Shown here one piece after another: positions 7,819 to 15,558 of a stretch of DNA of 38,427 bases (positions within the stretch are counted from its first letter, which is position 1; every line of letters begins with the position of its first letter). Below the pieces are notes generated by a model. It did no database searches. It was not told the DNA's origin and saw nothing but the letters and a program-made list of their open reading frames with translations. The position numbers and the translations under genes were made by a program. The DNA is from DASRTE01 sp035316885 (lineage in GTDB: Bacteria > Actinomycetota > Actinomycetes > Jiangellales > Jiangellaceae): the NCBI GenBank assembly GCA_035316885.1, contig DATHII010000323.1:1-38427 (forward strand), written 5' to 3'.

Positions 7819-8562
7819 ATGTGCTTCGGAGACGACGCCCGCCCCCCTGAGCCCCCCATGCCGGGCATCGTCGGCGACCACGGGGAGCTACTCCTGCGAT
7901 CCGCCGACGGCACCCAGTTCAACGCGTACTACGCGTACCCGACTGCGCGCGCCCGGTCGGCGGTCGTGGTCATGCCCGACGTCCGCGGGCTGCACCGCTT
8001 CTATCAGGAGTTGGCGCAGCGCTTCGCCGAGGCTCACCTGCTCGCCATCGCGATCGACTATTTCGGCCGTACCGCTCCGTTCGCATCGACGCGCGACGAG
8101 GGCTTCCCCTACCGCGAGCACGCTGAGCAGATTCGGCCTGAGTGCGTCGCGGCGGACGTGGGTTCCGCGGTCGGGTGGCTGCGCGGAAACGGCGACCACA
8201 ACGTGTCCTCGGTGTTCACGGTCGGCTTCTGCCGCGGCGGCAGCCTGTCGTGGGCACAGTCGGCGGAGGGGCACGGGCTCGCGGGGTGCGTCGGCTTCTA
8301 CGGCATCCCGTCACTGGTCGTCGACCGGATCCCGGACTTCGCAGATCCGCTGCTCCTCCTGGCTGCCGGCCAGGACCACACCCCCGTCGAGGAGGTCGAG
8401 CAGTTCGCCGAACAGGTGCGCGCACAGGGGATCGAGGCCGAGATGCATGTGTACCCCGACGCACCGCACAGCTTCTTCGACCGGACGTCGGAGCAGTACA
8501 AGCAGGAGTGCGACGACGCCTGGCGCCGCATTCTCGCGTTCGTCGAGAGTCGGTCGACCTGA
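7819..8562 (+). CDS. Dienelactone hydrolase family protein
   Basis: This 247-residue alpha/beta hydrolase carries the DLH-type triad. The nucleophile is a cysteine, Cys 138 in VGFCRGG, the acid is Asp 186 in AAGQDHTP, and the base is His 217 in PDAPHSFFD. That Cys nucleophile in GxCxGG separates the family from serine esterases. Dienelactone hydrolase proper opens lactones in chlorocatechol breakdown, but most actinobacterial members have unknown esterase substrates and there are no catechol genes nearby. The start ATG at 7819 is supported by the domain beginning soon after; a longer reading frame upstream runs into otsB. No clear Shine-Dalgarno is visible. Confidence 0.88.
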   Translation: MCFGDDARPPEPPMPGIVGDHGELLLRSADGTQFNAYYAYPTARARSAVVVMPDVRGLHRFYQELAQRFAEAHLLAIAIDYFGRTAPFASTRDEGFPYREHAEQIRPECVAADVGSAVGWLRGNGDHNVSSVFTVGFCRGGSLSWAQSAEGHGLAGCVGFYGIPSLVVDRIPDFADPLLLLAAGQDHTPVEEVEQFAEQVRAQGIEAEMHVYPDAPHSFFDRTSEQYKQECDDAWRRILAFVESRST

Positions 8563-8587
8563 CGCCCGAGGCCGGAGGACCCCGCGA

Positions 8588-9394
8588 TCATGCCAGCGAC
8601 GGGCGGTGGTCGGTCCAGTGCCAGCTCATGGTCGCTGTCAGGGGATGACCGGGCGGCACAATGACGGGCTCGAGGGTTGGCGCGTCCGGTGGTCCGGTCT
8701 GTGGTTCCACGCAGACTGTGTGCTCGGGCTGGTCGTAGACGACGACGTAGCGGGTATCCGCCTGCACCTCCAGGCGGAGTGCACCCGGCCAGGTGAGCGT
8801 GACCGGCCAACGTACGCCGTCGAAACAGTCGTCCCAGGGGCCGGTCGGCACGGGTACGCGCTCGCTGGACGGGATGCCGTCGCCATCTCGGACCAGCATG
8901 GTCGACGCGTCCAGCCCGATCTCCACGGGTGCACCAGCGGCCAGCCGTCTGCGGAACCACGGGTGCCAGCCGGCGGCCGCAGGGAACGGCTCGTCCTCGG
9001 CGTGGACCTCGATGCGAAACTCCGCGACGTCGTCGTCGAGCGAAACCGTGTGTCGCACCCGGCCGGACCATGGCCACCGGTCGCCGAGTGAGCACTCGAG
9101 CACGACGGACGCGTCGGCCGCATTCACCACCGACCAGGGCCGTTCCAGGACGGTTCCGTGGATTGCGTGCGGCGGCGAGATGTGGGTGGGCAGTTCGTAG
9201 TGCGCGCCGCCGTAGGCGAACCGCCCATGGCGAACCCGCCCGACCCATGGGGCCATCACGAAACAGCCCCAGTGGATGCCCGGGCCGCGGCCGTCGAGGA
9301 GCATCTCGAGACCGTCGACGGTGAGCTGCGCGACCCGGCCGCCTGCGACCGGGTCGACATGCAGAACTCCCCGGCCACGGTGCAGGCTGATCAC
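8588..9394 (-). CDS. Aldose 1-epimerase (mutarotase) family protein
   Basis: The 268-residue product has the mutarotase fold. There is a catalytic-type His in PPHAIHGTVLERPW, a second His in AAGWHPWFRR, and the Glu base in VCVEPQTGPPDAP near the C-terminus. Family enzymes interconvert alpha and beta anomers of sugars. The start GTG at 9394 shares a base with the upstream stop (TAGTG), so it is coupled to the HExxH membrane-protein gene. The sugar substrate is unknown. Its end lies 25 bases from the convergent hydrolase gene. Confidence 0.88.
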   Translation of the reverse strand: MISLHRGRGVLHVDPVAGGRVAQLTVDGLEMLLDGRGPGIHWGCFVMAPWVGRVRHGRFAYGGAHYELPTHISPPHAIHGTVLERPWSVVNAADASVVLECSLGDRWPWSGRVRHTVSLDDDVAEFRIEVHAEDEPFPAAAGWHPWFRRRLAAGAPVEIGLDASTMLVRDGDGIPSSERVPVPTGPWDDCFDGVRWPVTLTWPGALRLEVQADTRYVVVYDQPEHTVCVEPQTGPPDAPTLEPVIVPPGHPLTATMSWHWTDHRPSLA

Positions 9395-9849
9395 TAGAAC
9401 GCACCGGAGCCGCCGCGGCGGCGGAACACCCTGCGTAGCGGGCGCTCGCGGTAGCCGCCGTCGGCCAGCCCGGCCTTCCGCTCGAAGACGTTGCGGGAGA
9501 CGGGGTCCCCCGTGCGCACCCATGACCAGGCTGCAGCGAGGACGTAGAGGGGCAGCATCACCGGTCCGATGCAGAAGGCGTACTGCGTCGCGTGCCGGGC
9601 CTCGTGGGCCAGCAGGGTCGGGCGGCGGATGAGGACCGACTCGTCGCCCCTGAGCACGACGACGTTTCCCAGCGTGAACGCCGTCGCGGGAGGGACCGGG
9701 AGCTGGTAGCCGAACCCGAGCACCAACCCGTCCGGGCCGCCGGCGAGGCGGGCCCGGCCGAGCTTCGCGACCCCGAGCCCGAGCGCCGTGGACAGGTTGA
9801 CGACGTTGACGACCTGCCGCACCCGCTGGCGTGAGTTCACGTCGGTCAT
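9394..9849 (-). CDS. Membrane protein with an HExxH metallopeptidase-like motif
   Basis: The 151-residue product contains LLAHEARHATQYAFCIG, an HExxH pattern (HEARH) of the kind found in zinc peptidases. It is followed at once by a hydrophobic stretch (IGPVMLPLYVLAAAWSW) and a conserved-looking end (FERKAGLADGGYRERP). This resembles small actinobacterial hypothetical proteins with a HEAxH/HExxHxxQ motif. I do not see a full peptidase domain, so zinc binding or proteolysis is inference. ATG 9849 is chosen because residues upstream of it in the longer frame are Arg-rich and non-coding in look. Translation is coupled to the epimerase gene by TAGTG. Confidence 0.7.
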   Translation of the reverse strand: MTDVNSRQRVRQVVNVVNLSTALGLGVAKLGRARLAGGPDGLVLGFGYQLPVPPATAFTLGNVVVLRGDESVLIRRPTLLAHEARHATQYAFCIGPVMLPLYVLAAAWSWVRTGDPVSRNVFERKAGLADGGYRERPLRRVFRRRGGSGAF

Positions 9850-9973
9850 CCTCCCGCGCCGCGCGCCCGATCCGCGAGAGCGAGGGTGGCGTCCATCATT
9901 CAGGACGGCCGTCTCGAATCCCGGACGGCGCTGTTCCGTGCGCACCACTGTGCGTAATGTCCCAGCTCAGGAA

Positions 9974-10076
9974 CTCATCCAGAGGGGCAGAGGGACCGGC
10001 CCGACGAAGCCCCGGCAACCCGCCCGGTCGACGGGTCAGGGTGCCAAGTCCGGCCCGCGCGTGCGGGAAAGATGAG
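9974..10076 (+). promoter_or_regulatory. SAM-I (S-box) riboswitch
   Basis: The segment has the S-box core AGAGGGACCGGCCCGACGAA followed by GCCCCGGCAACC, then AGGGTGCCAAGTCC, and ends GCGGGAAAGATGAG. Closing stem P1 pairs CTCATC (9974-9979) with GATGAG (10071-10076). This order is that of class I SAM aptamers, not the actinobacterial SAM-IV. The Shine-Dalgarno of the next gene, GAGGAGG (10074-10080), overlaps the P1 3' strand. SAM binding should therefore hide it and lower translation. No separate terminator hairpin lies between aptamer and gene, which also favours translational control. Confidence 0.92.
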
Positions 10077-10088
10077 GAGGACACCGCG

Positions 10089-11381
10089 ATGACCGTGACG
10101 CTCCCCGTGGCCGGCGCGACACCGGCGCCGGACATGGCCGGTCCCGATCTCGGGCCGGCGACGCACCTGGCCTGTCGTGAGTGCGGGGCCACGACCCCGC
10201 TCGGCCCGCACTACGCGTGTACCGACTGCTTCGGTCCGCTGGAGGTCGCCTACGACTTCGGTCAGGTGTCCCGAGAGCGGATCGAGGCAGGCCCCCCGTC
10301 GATTTGGCGGTACCGCGACCTGCTCCCGGTCCCGGCTGGCGTCGCCGACACGCCCAACACGCAGCCCGGCTGCACCCGGCTGGTCCGCGCCGACCGGCTT
10401 GCCGGCGAGCTCGGGTTGGCGACGCTCTGGGTCAAGGACGACTCCGCCAACCCCACCCACTCGTTCAAGGACCGAGTCGTGGCCGTGGCGCTGGCGGCGG
10501 CGCGAGAGCTCGGCTTCACCGTTCTCGCGTGTCCGTCCACGGGCAACCTGGCAAACGCCGTCGCAGCCGCGGCGGCGCGCGCCGGCATCCGCTCGTTCGT
10601 GTTCGTCCCGCAGGACCTCGAGCAGCAGAAGATCGTGACGACGGCCGTCTACGACACGACGCTGGTCGCGGTCGACGGAACGTACGACGACGTCAACAGG
10701 CTTGCCTCCGAGCTCGCCGGCGAGCACGAGGACTGGGCCTTCGTCAACGTCAACGTCCGTCCTTACTATGCCGAGGGATCGAAGACACTCGGCTACGAGA
10801 TCGTCGAGCAGCTGGGCTGGCGGCTCCCGGACCAGGTGGTGATCCCGGTCGCGAGCGGCGCCCAGCTGGTCAAGGTCGACAAGGCCTTTCGCGAGCTGGC
10901 CGAGCTGGGCCTGGTCGAGGGAGATGCGCCACGGATCTTCGGTGCCCAGGCGGCGGGTTGCTCACCGGTCTCGGCCGCCTTCAAGGCCGGGCACGACGTG
11001 GTCCGACCGGTCCGGCCATCGACGATCGCCAAGTCGCTCGCCATCGGTAACCCGGCCGACGGTCCCTATGTCCTCGACGTCGCCCGGCGCACCGGCGGTG
11101 CGGTGGACGACGTCACCGACGACGAGGTCGTCGAGGGGATCCGGTTGCTGGCCCGCACCGAGGGCATCTTCGCCGAGACTGCGGGCGGCGTGACCGTCGC
11201 GGTGCTCGCGAAGCTGGTCCGGGACGGGCTGCTCGACCCGGCGGCCGAGACCGTGGTGTTCAACACCGGCGACGGCCTGAAGACCCTGGACGCGGTGTCG
11301 CCGGTGGTCGGGCCGCTCGGCACGATCGCGGCGACGACCGATGCGTTCCACGCCCTGGTCCCGGCGGTGGCTACCCGATGA
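10089..11381 (+). CDS. thrC: Threonine synthase family PLP enzyme with N-terminal zinc ribbon
   Basis: The 430-residue product begins with a zinc ribbon (CRECG with Cys 29 and 32; CTDC with Cys 44 and 47). A fold-type II PLP enzyme follows: the Schiff-base lysine is Lys 127 in NPTHSFKDRV, and the phosphate loop is CPSTGNLANA near 145-155. Threonine synthase turns O-phosphohomoserine into threonine. The ATG at 10089 has a strong GAGGAGG and sits 12 bases behind a SAM riboswitch, an odd control for threonine synthesis. The stop overlaps the start of a sulfur-carrier gene (ATGA). Sequence family alone says threonine synthase; the context allows a related O-phosphohomoserine reaction such as homocysteine formation. 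I am sure of the fold, less of the product. Confidence 0.9.
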   Translation: MTVTLPVAGATPAPDMAGPDLGPATHLACRECGATTPLGPHYACTDCFGPLEVAYDFGQVSRERIEAGPPSIWRYRDLLPVPAGVADTPNTQPGCTRLVRADRLAGELGLATLWVKDDSANPTHSFKDRVVAVALAAARELGFTVLACPSTGNLANAVAAAAARAGIRSFVFVPQDLEQQKIVTTAVYDTTLVAVDGTYDDVNRLASELAGEHEDWAFVNVNVRPYYAEGSKTLGYEIVEQLGWRLPDQVVIPVASGAQLVKVDKAFRELAELGLVEGDAPRIFGAQAAGCSPVSAAFKAGHDVVRPVRPSTIAKSLAIGNPADGPYVLDVARRTGGAVDDVTDDEVVEGIRLLARTEGIFAETAGGVTVAVLAKLVRDGLLDPAAETVVFNTGDGLKTLDAVSPVVGPLGTIAATTDAFHALVPAVATR

Positions 11382-11668
11382 ACAGCGCGGTCGCCGTTCG
11401 GGTCCCGACGATCCTGCGCACCTACACCCGCGGCGAGTCCGACGTGACGGTGTCGGTGGGGGAGCGCGCGACGCTCGCCGACGTCGTCGTCGCCCTGGAG
11501 ACGGCCTTCCCGGGGATCGCCGGCCGGGTTCTCGACGACACCGGCCAGATTCGGCGGTTCGTCAACGTCTACGTGGACGACGACGACGTGCGGTTCGCCG
11601 CGGGCCTGCAGACGCCCACACCGGACGGCACGAAGGTGTCGGTGATCCCCGCGGTCGCCGGCGGCTGA
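11378..11668 (+). CDS. MoaD/ThiS-family small sulfur carrier protein
   Basis: This 96-residue beta-grasp protein starts VRVPTILRTYTRGE, typical of MoaD-like proteins. It contains RRFVNVYVDDDDVRF and ends VSVIPAVAGG with the diglycine needed for adenylation and thiocarboxylation. It resembles the CysO type used for protein-bound sulfide in mycobacterial cysteine synthesis. Here it overlaps the threonine-synthase-like gene by ATGA, so both are co-translated under the SAM riboswitch. The activating E1-like enzyme and any Mec-type protease are not in this window. Molybdopterin or thiamine genes are also absent, which argues against those roles. Confidence 0.88.
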   Translation: MNSAVAVRVPTILRTYTRGESDVTVSVGERATLADVVVALETAFPGIAGRVLDDTGQIRRFVNVYVDDDDVRFAAGLQTPTPDGTKVSVIPAVAGG

Positions 11669-11673
11669 TCCCG

Positions 11674-11829
11674 TCACCCCACGGTCACGTCGTTGAGGCC
11701 GAAGGTCTCCTCGAACCAGGGGAAGCCCCACAGGAACAGCACGAGCACGATGGCTGCCACGAGGACGAGGGCGGCGAGGGCACGCACCGGCCACGGGCCG
11801 GGTAGGCGCCGCCACACCCAGGCGTACAT
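11674..11829 (-). CDS. 51-residue single-pass membrane protein beside sortase
   Basis: This short gene reads MYAWVWRRLPGPWPVRAL, then a hydrophobic helix (about residues 17-36), then FPWFEETFGLNDVTVG. Its ATG overlaps the stop of the sortase gene (ATGA), so it is translationally coupled. Similar small proteins accompany class E sortase genes in other actinobacteria as far as I recall, with the same basic start and a Trp/Pro-rich turn after the helix. The function is unknown; a chaperone or anchor for the sortase is only a guess. It ends five bases from the stop of the convergent sulfur-carrier gene. Confidence 0.8.
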   Translation of the reverse strand: MYAWVWRRLPGPWPVRALAALVLVAAIVLVLFLWGFPWFEETFGLNDVTVG

Positions 11830-12527
11830 CAGACCTCCTCCCCGGCGGTGAGGACGCCGGACACGTACATCCGCTGGGACGACCCGTATCGCGGGTGGCA
11901 GGTCGTCAATGTGATGCGGCGCTCAGTGGGTTCGGCCCCGGCGCCCTGCCCCGGAACGGGGTCGACCACCCACGTGTCGGTCGGCTCGATGATCCGGGCG
12001 GACTCGTCGATCGTGTAGGTCCACGTGCCGGCGGCGGTCTCGACCTCGACCGTGTCGCCGACCTCGATCCGATCGAGATCGGCGAACGGGGCGCCGTGGC
12101 CGGCCCGGTGCCCGGCGATGGAGATGTTGCCCAGCTCGCCCGGGCCGGCCGTGTCGTCGTAGTGGCCCGGGCCGCGGGCGAGGTCGGACAGCTCCACCCC
12201 CTGCACCACGACCCACTCCCAGTCGTCGCCGAGCGTCGGAATGCGCAGGACAGCGTAGCCGTCGCCCAGGTCGGTCTCGGCTGGGTCGACGGGAGCGACG
12301 CCGGCATCGACCGGGTCGCTCCAGTTCTCGATCGTCTGCTCGCGGAGCTCGTCCTGTGCCCGACCGGTCTGGATGCCCGTCCCCCACAGCACGTAGACGA
12401 CGTAGAGCAGTACCAGAAGCCCCGCCGTCAGCAGGAGCTCACCAGTGACACCGAGGGCAGCTGCGACGGGCCCGCGGCGGTTCGGTAGTCCGCCGTCACG
12501 GCGCGCGTGACGCGCTCGGCGGGACAT
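11829..12527 (-). CDS. Class E sortase
   Basis: The 232-residue protein has a basic N-terminus and one membrane helix (about 30-50), then an extracellular sortase barrel. The catalytic residues are His 140 in ISIAGHRAGHG, Cys 210 in ITLTTCHPRYG and Arg 219 in SSQRMYVSGV. TLTTC and the HR pair fit class E, which in actinobacteria attaches LAxTG-type proteins to the cell wall. No sorting-signal substrate is encoded in this window, so it probably serves dispersed substrates as a housekeeping enzyme. The start sits beside the cold-shock promoter region on the opposite strand. Confidence 0.93.
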   Translation of the reverse strand: MSRRARHARRDGGLPNRRGPVAAALGVTGELLLTAGLLVLLYVVYVLWGTGIQTGRAQDELREQTIENWSDPVDAGVAPVDPAETDLGDGYAVLRIPTLGDDWEWVVVQGVELSDLARGPGHYDDTAGPGELGNISIAGHRAGHGAPFADLDRIEVGDTVEVETAAGTWTYTIDESARIIEPTDTWVVDPVPGQGAGAEPTERRITLTTCHPRYGSSQRMYVSGVLTAGEEV

Positions 12528-12530
12528 CTC

Positions 12531-12558
12531 TTTACCCTACTTCGCTGCCGTGTAGGGT
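12531..12558 (+). promoter_or_regulatory. Candidate promoter for the cold-shock gene
   Basis: TTTACC (12531-12536) and TAGGGT (12553-12558) are separated by 16 bases, an acceptable housekeeping -35/-10 pair. A start about 7 bases on would give a leader of about 125 bases before cspA. Long leaders are typical of cold-shock mRNAs. No experimental support; the match to consensus is moderate. Confidence 0.4.
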
Positions 12559-12690
12559 CATCACCGGTCGGATGTGACGCGAGCGACCGAGCAAGCGGAA
12601 CGGGCACGCAAGACCCCCTCGTTGGCGGTGGAGCGAGCACGACCCGGGCCCCGTACCGGGGCTCGAAGCCGGCCCGCGCGAGGAGAGGAA

Positions 12691-12891
12691 ATGGCTCAGG
12701 GCACCGTCAAGTGGTTCAACTCCGAGAAGGGCTACGGATTCATCGCCGTGGACGGCGGACAGGACCTCTTCGTCCACTACACCGCGATCGACATGGAGGG
12801 CTACCGCAGCCTCGAGGACGGTCAGCGGGTGGAGTTCGAGGTCGGCCAGGGCCCGAAGGGTCCGCAGGCCGAGCAGGTCCACATCGTCTGA
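12691..12891 (+). CDS. cspA: Cold-shock protein
   Basis: This 66-residue single-stranded nucleic-acid-binding protein opens with MAQGTVKWFNSEKGYGFIAV (RNP1 KGYGFI) and has the RNP2-like DLFVHYTAIDMEGYRSLEDG, ending QAEQVHIV. It melts RNA structure as an RNA chaperone. RNP2 reads FVHYTAID, against the usual FVHFSAI; the change Phe-to-Tyr keeps an aromatic. Shine-Dalgarno AGGAGAGG precedes the ATG by a few bases. It is monocistronic, with a hairpin after it. Confidence 0.96.
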   Translation: MAQGTVKWFNSEKGYGFIAVDGGQDLFVHYTAIDMEGYRSLEDGQRVEFEVGQGPKGPQAEQVHIV

Positions 12892-12911
12892 CCCTTCCCA
12901 ACGCCATCACG

Positions 12912-12943
12912 GGCCGGTCCCGGAAATGATCCCGGGGCCGGGC
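12912..12943 (+). terminator. Hairpin after cspA
   Basis: CCGGTCCCGG (12914-12923) pairs with CCGGGGCCGG (12932-12941) around an eight-base loop, ten pairs with one G-U. It is GC-rich and has no T-run, as is common for actinobacterial terminators. It lies 20 bases after the cspA stop. Confidence 0.6.
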
Positions 12944-13052
12944 CGCATCATGTGAGCCAGCCTTGACACCGATGCGACGACCTGCGGAATCTGGCGCGAA
13001 GGAATCGACACCGACGTTTGTCCTCGCTGGAGTCGTCGGTAGACAATGAGCC

Positions 13053-13859
13053 GTGCGGCAGCCCGACGCGGGGTCGTTTCCGGAGTACCAGTCCGGCTTC
13101 CGGCTCATTGACCAGTCGAGTACCAGCAACCTCACCGAGGACCTCGTAGTGACCGGGACGTACGTTGGCCACCCATTCGCCTCCGTGTACCGGTTCGACG
13201 CTTCGCAGGAGGCGTGGGTGAACGAGCTGGTCACGGTGGGGGAGCAGACGTTCTTCCACGGTGGCAGCTCGCCCGGGATAAAGGAGATCGCGTCGCCCCC
13301 GAACGCCGCGGAGTTTCAGGACCTGGAGATGGGGGCGCGGATCGAGGTCACCCTCACATTCGGCATCGGCCGCGTGACCGCTGCCGGTCCGGCACGGCCG
13401 GCACCGGACGCTGGAACTGCAAGCCTCTCGCTCTACGAATGGGTCGGACCGGACCAGTTCCCATACCCCGATCCGCCCGCATCCCTCACCCCGTTGCAGC
13501 CCCTCAACCTGACACCCGACCGGTCGGTCGTCATGGTCCAGTCCGATCCTCTGGATCCAGCAGCCGAGCAGACGGGTATGTTCCGGTGGCCCTTCCCACC
13601 CGCGGATTTCCTATTCTCGATGGAGATGCGAGCCCAGACACCGGGCATGCTCCGCCTGCTGCTCGGCGGCTCCGAGGTCGGCCGAGGCTACTGGTGGGAT
13701 TACCGGCAAGCCGTTGCGTGGAGCTCCGCGTGTCTCGACAGGACGGCCACGGACCATCCCGCGACGCTCGGGGACGAAGGGGCGCTAACCGTTATTCCTG
13801 AACGGATGACTGGCGCCTGGGCCGTTGCGCTCTACACCGACTCCGGCATGGTGGGCTAA
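13053..13859 (+). CDS. Orphan hypothetical protein
   Basis: The ORF encodes 268 residues with no signal peptide or membrane helix. It has a moderate Trp/Tyr content and reads like a beta-rich soluble domain (TGTYVGHPFASVYRFDASQE; FRWPFPPADFLFSMEMRAQT; RGYWWDYRQAVAWSSACLD). I recognise no family. The GTG at 13053 has no Shine-Dalgarno, so the true start may be inside (a GTG around the VVTGTYVG segment is possible). Base composition looks slightly less GC-rich than the neighbours. Codon bias and an absence of internal stops over 800 bases support it as coding. Confidence 0.55.
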   Translation: MRQPDAGSFPEYQSGFRLIDQSSTSNLTEDLVVTGTYVGHPFASVYRFDASQEAWVNELVTVGEQTFFHGGSSPGIKEIASPPNAAEFQDLEMGARIEVTLTFGIGRVTAAGPARPAPDAGTASLSLYEWVGPDQFPYPDPPASLTPLQPLNLTPDRSVVMVQSDPLDPAAEQTGMFRWPFPPADFLFSMEMRAQTPGMLRLLLGGSEVGRGYWWDYRQAVAWSSACLDRTATDHPATLGDEGALTVIPERMTGAWAVALYTDSGMVG

Positions 13860-13889
13860 CCAACCGAGGACCAGGTGGTGGTGATCGGG

Positions 13890-15341
13890 CTATTCAGCGG
13901 CCGCTGGTTCTGACCGGGCCGCGCGGGAGCCCAGGTCCTGCACCACCTCCACGAGCAGGTCGAGGTCGGCTGCGGTGGTCCGCCAGTTGCTGATGGCCGG
14001 CCGCAGTGCGACGTGTCCGTCGTACTCGGTGGTGCCGGCGTAGACCCGTCCGTCGTCGAGTAGCGCCTCGCCGAGCCGCCGGTTGACCGAGTCCAGCTCG
14101 GGTTCGGCCAGACCGGGCGGGCGGTAGCGGAAGCAGACGACGTTCAGGGGTACCTCGGCGAGCCGTTGAAGGTCGGGCGCGGCGTCGACCCGGGCGGCCA
14201 GGTGCGCCGCGAGGTCGCAGTGGCGCTCCACGAGCGCGCGGTAGCCGGCTCGGCCGTAGGCCGCGAGGGTGGCCCAGATCGGCAGTGCCCGGGCTCTGCG
14301 GGAGGATTCCGGGCCGAGCAACCCGTAGCCGCCGCGCGGGTCGTCCGGGCCGGGCAGGTAGGCCGCGCCGGGCATGCCGAACGCCGTCCCCAACCGCTCG
14401 GGCCGGCGGACCAGCGCGAAGCCGCTCTCATAGGGCACGTTGAGCCATTTGTGCGCGTCCGCCGCGATCGAGTCGGCTCGTTCCATCCCGGCGGTCAGGT
14501 GCGCGGTGCGCGGGGAGAGGGCGGCGAAGATCCCGAACGCGGCGTCGAGGTGCAGCCAGGCGCCGTGCCGTTCGGCCAGGTCGGCGAGATCGGCGAGCGG
14601 GTCGAAGTCACCCGCGTTGGGCTCCCCGGCGGTCCCGATGATCACCGCAGGCTCGCCGTCGAGGTCGCCCAGCCGGCGCCCCAGCGCTTCCACGTCCATG
14701 CGGCCGACATCGTCGCGGGTGAAGACCTCCATGGTGTCCCTGCCGTGACCGAGCAGCTGCAAGGCCTTGCGCGCACTCGGATGCACGTATCCGCCGCCCA
14801 CCACCGGCATCCGCGGAAGCCCGGCGAGCCCGTCCGCGGTGGCGTCCACGCCATGCCGCTCAGCCCACCAATGTGTGGCCAAGGCGAGCCCGGTCACGTT
14901 GGCGAATGTCGCGCTCGCGGTGAGCGCCCCGCCCCACTGCGCAGGCAGCCCTACCAGCTCCCGCAGCCAGTCCAGCGCCACGGTCTCCGTCGCGTCGGCG
15001 AGACGGGACGACGCGCGCACGAAAGCGTTCTGGTCCAGCAGCGACACCGTCCAGTCCGCGGCCAACGCCGCCGGGGTAGAACCGCCGATGACGAAATGGA
15101 AGAAGCGCGGCCCCGCCGAAGCGGTCGCGGTCGCGGTTCCGACCCGCAGCAGCGTCTCCACGGCGGCCAGTGTGCCCACGCCCTGCTCCGGCAGCGCGCC
15201 GGCCAGATCGCGCAGTTGCGGTTCGGCGGCGCTGTCCCAGACCAGGCGGTCGGGTAGCACGTCGAGGTAGGGCCCGGCCGCGTCGAGCACCTGCTGCAAC
15301 GCGGCAAGAGTCGTGTCCTGCTCGCGCACTGGGTCGCCCAT
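13890..15341 (-). CDS. PLP-dependent group II amino-acid decarboxylase
   Basis: The 483-residue enzyme belongs to the pyridoxal-dependent decarboxylase (AADC/glutamate decarboxylase) family. Visible signatures are SAGPRFFHFVIGGSTPAALA near 75-95, NVTGLALATHWWAERHG, the cofactor Asp 266 in LHLDAAFG, and the Schiff-base lysine Lys 298 in ADAHKWLNVPYESG. Such enzymes decarboxylate aromatic amino acids, glutamate, diaminobutyrate or similar. The Asn before the PLP Lys is absent (AHKW, as in tryptophan/aromatic decarboxylases), but the substrate cannot be fixed. ATG 15341 is chosen for the perfect AGGAGG upstream. It stands alone, so no pathway partner gives a hint. Confidence 0.88.
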   Translation of the reverse strand: MGDPVREQDTTLAALQQVLDAAGPYLDVLPDRLVWDSAAEPQLRDLAGALPEQGVGTLAAVETLLRVGTATATASAGPRFFHFVIGGSTPAALAADWTVSLLDQNAFVRASSRLADATETVALDWLRELVGLPAQWGGALTASATFANVTGLALATHWWAERHGVDATADGLAGLPRMPVVGGGYVHPSARKALQLLGHGRDTMEVFTRDDVGRMDVEALGRRLGDLDGEPAVIIGTAGEPNAGDFDPLADLADLAERHGAWLHLDAAFGIFAALSPRTAHLTAGMERADSIAADAHKWLNVPYESGFALVRRPERLGTAFGMPGAAYLPGPDDPRGGYGLLGPESSRRARALPIWATLAAYGRAGYRALVERHCDLAAHLAARVDAAPDLQRLAEVPLNVVCFRYRPPGLAEPELDSVNRRLGEALLDDGRVYAGTTEYDGHVALRPAISNWRTTAADLDLLVEVVQDLGSRAARSEPAAAE

Positions 15342-15558
15342 GGCACTCCTCCTGTGGTCAGTCACCGCGTCCCACGGCAAGGCCGCATCGACGCGCGGCT
15401 GCCGGGATCACGCGGCTTCGCCCGCTTCGATTGCAGAGTACGTACCGGACCGCTCGAGCATCGTCGCCTCGGCCGCGGGTGGGGCAGCGATTGCTGTCGT
15501 CACGGCCGTTTCAGGGTTCTGAGGCCTCACCTCGTGGGTCGACGGAAGGGCGATCTTG

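Noticed and set aside
9974..10076. SAM-IV rather than SAM-I riboswitch
   Set aside because: The order AGAGGGA-CCGGCCC-GAAGCCCCGGCAACC then GGTGCCAAGTCC and GAAAGATGAG is that of the S-box; the SAM-IV arrangement is different.
10181..11050. 289-residue plus-strand ORF inside thrC
   Set aside because: Out-of-frame reading of thrC, Arg/Gly-rich and without family.
14166..15257. 363-residue plus-strand ORF opposite the decarboxylase
   Set aside because: Antisense shadow; the decarboxylase frame has the PLP lysine and a perfect Shine-Dalgarno.
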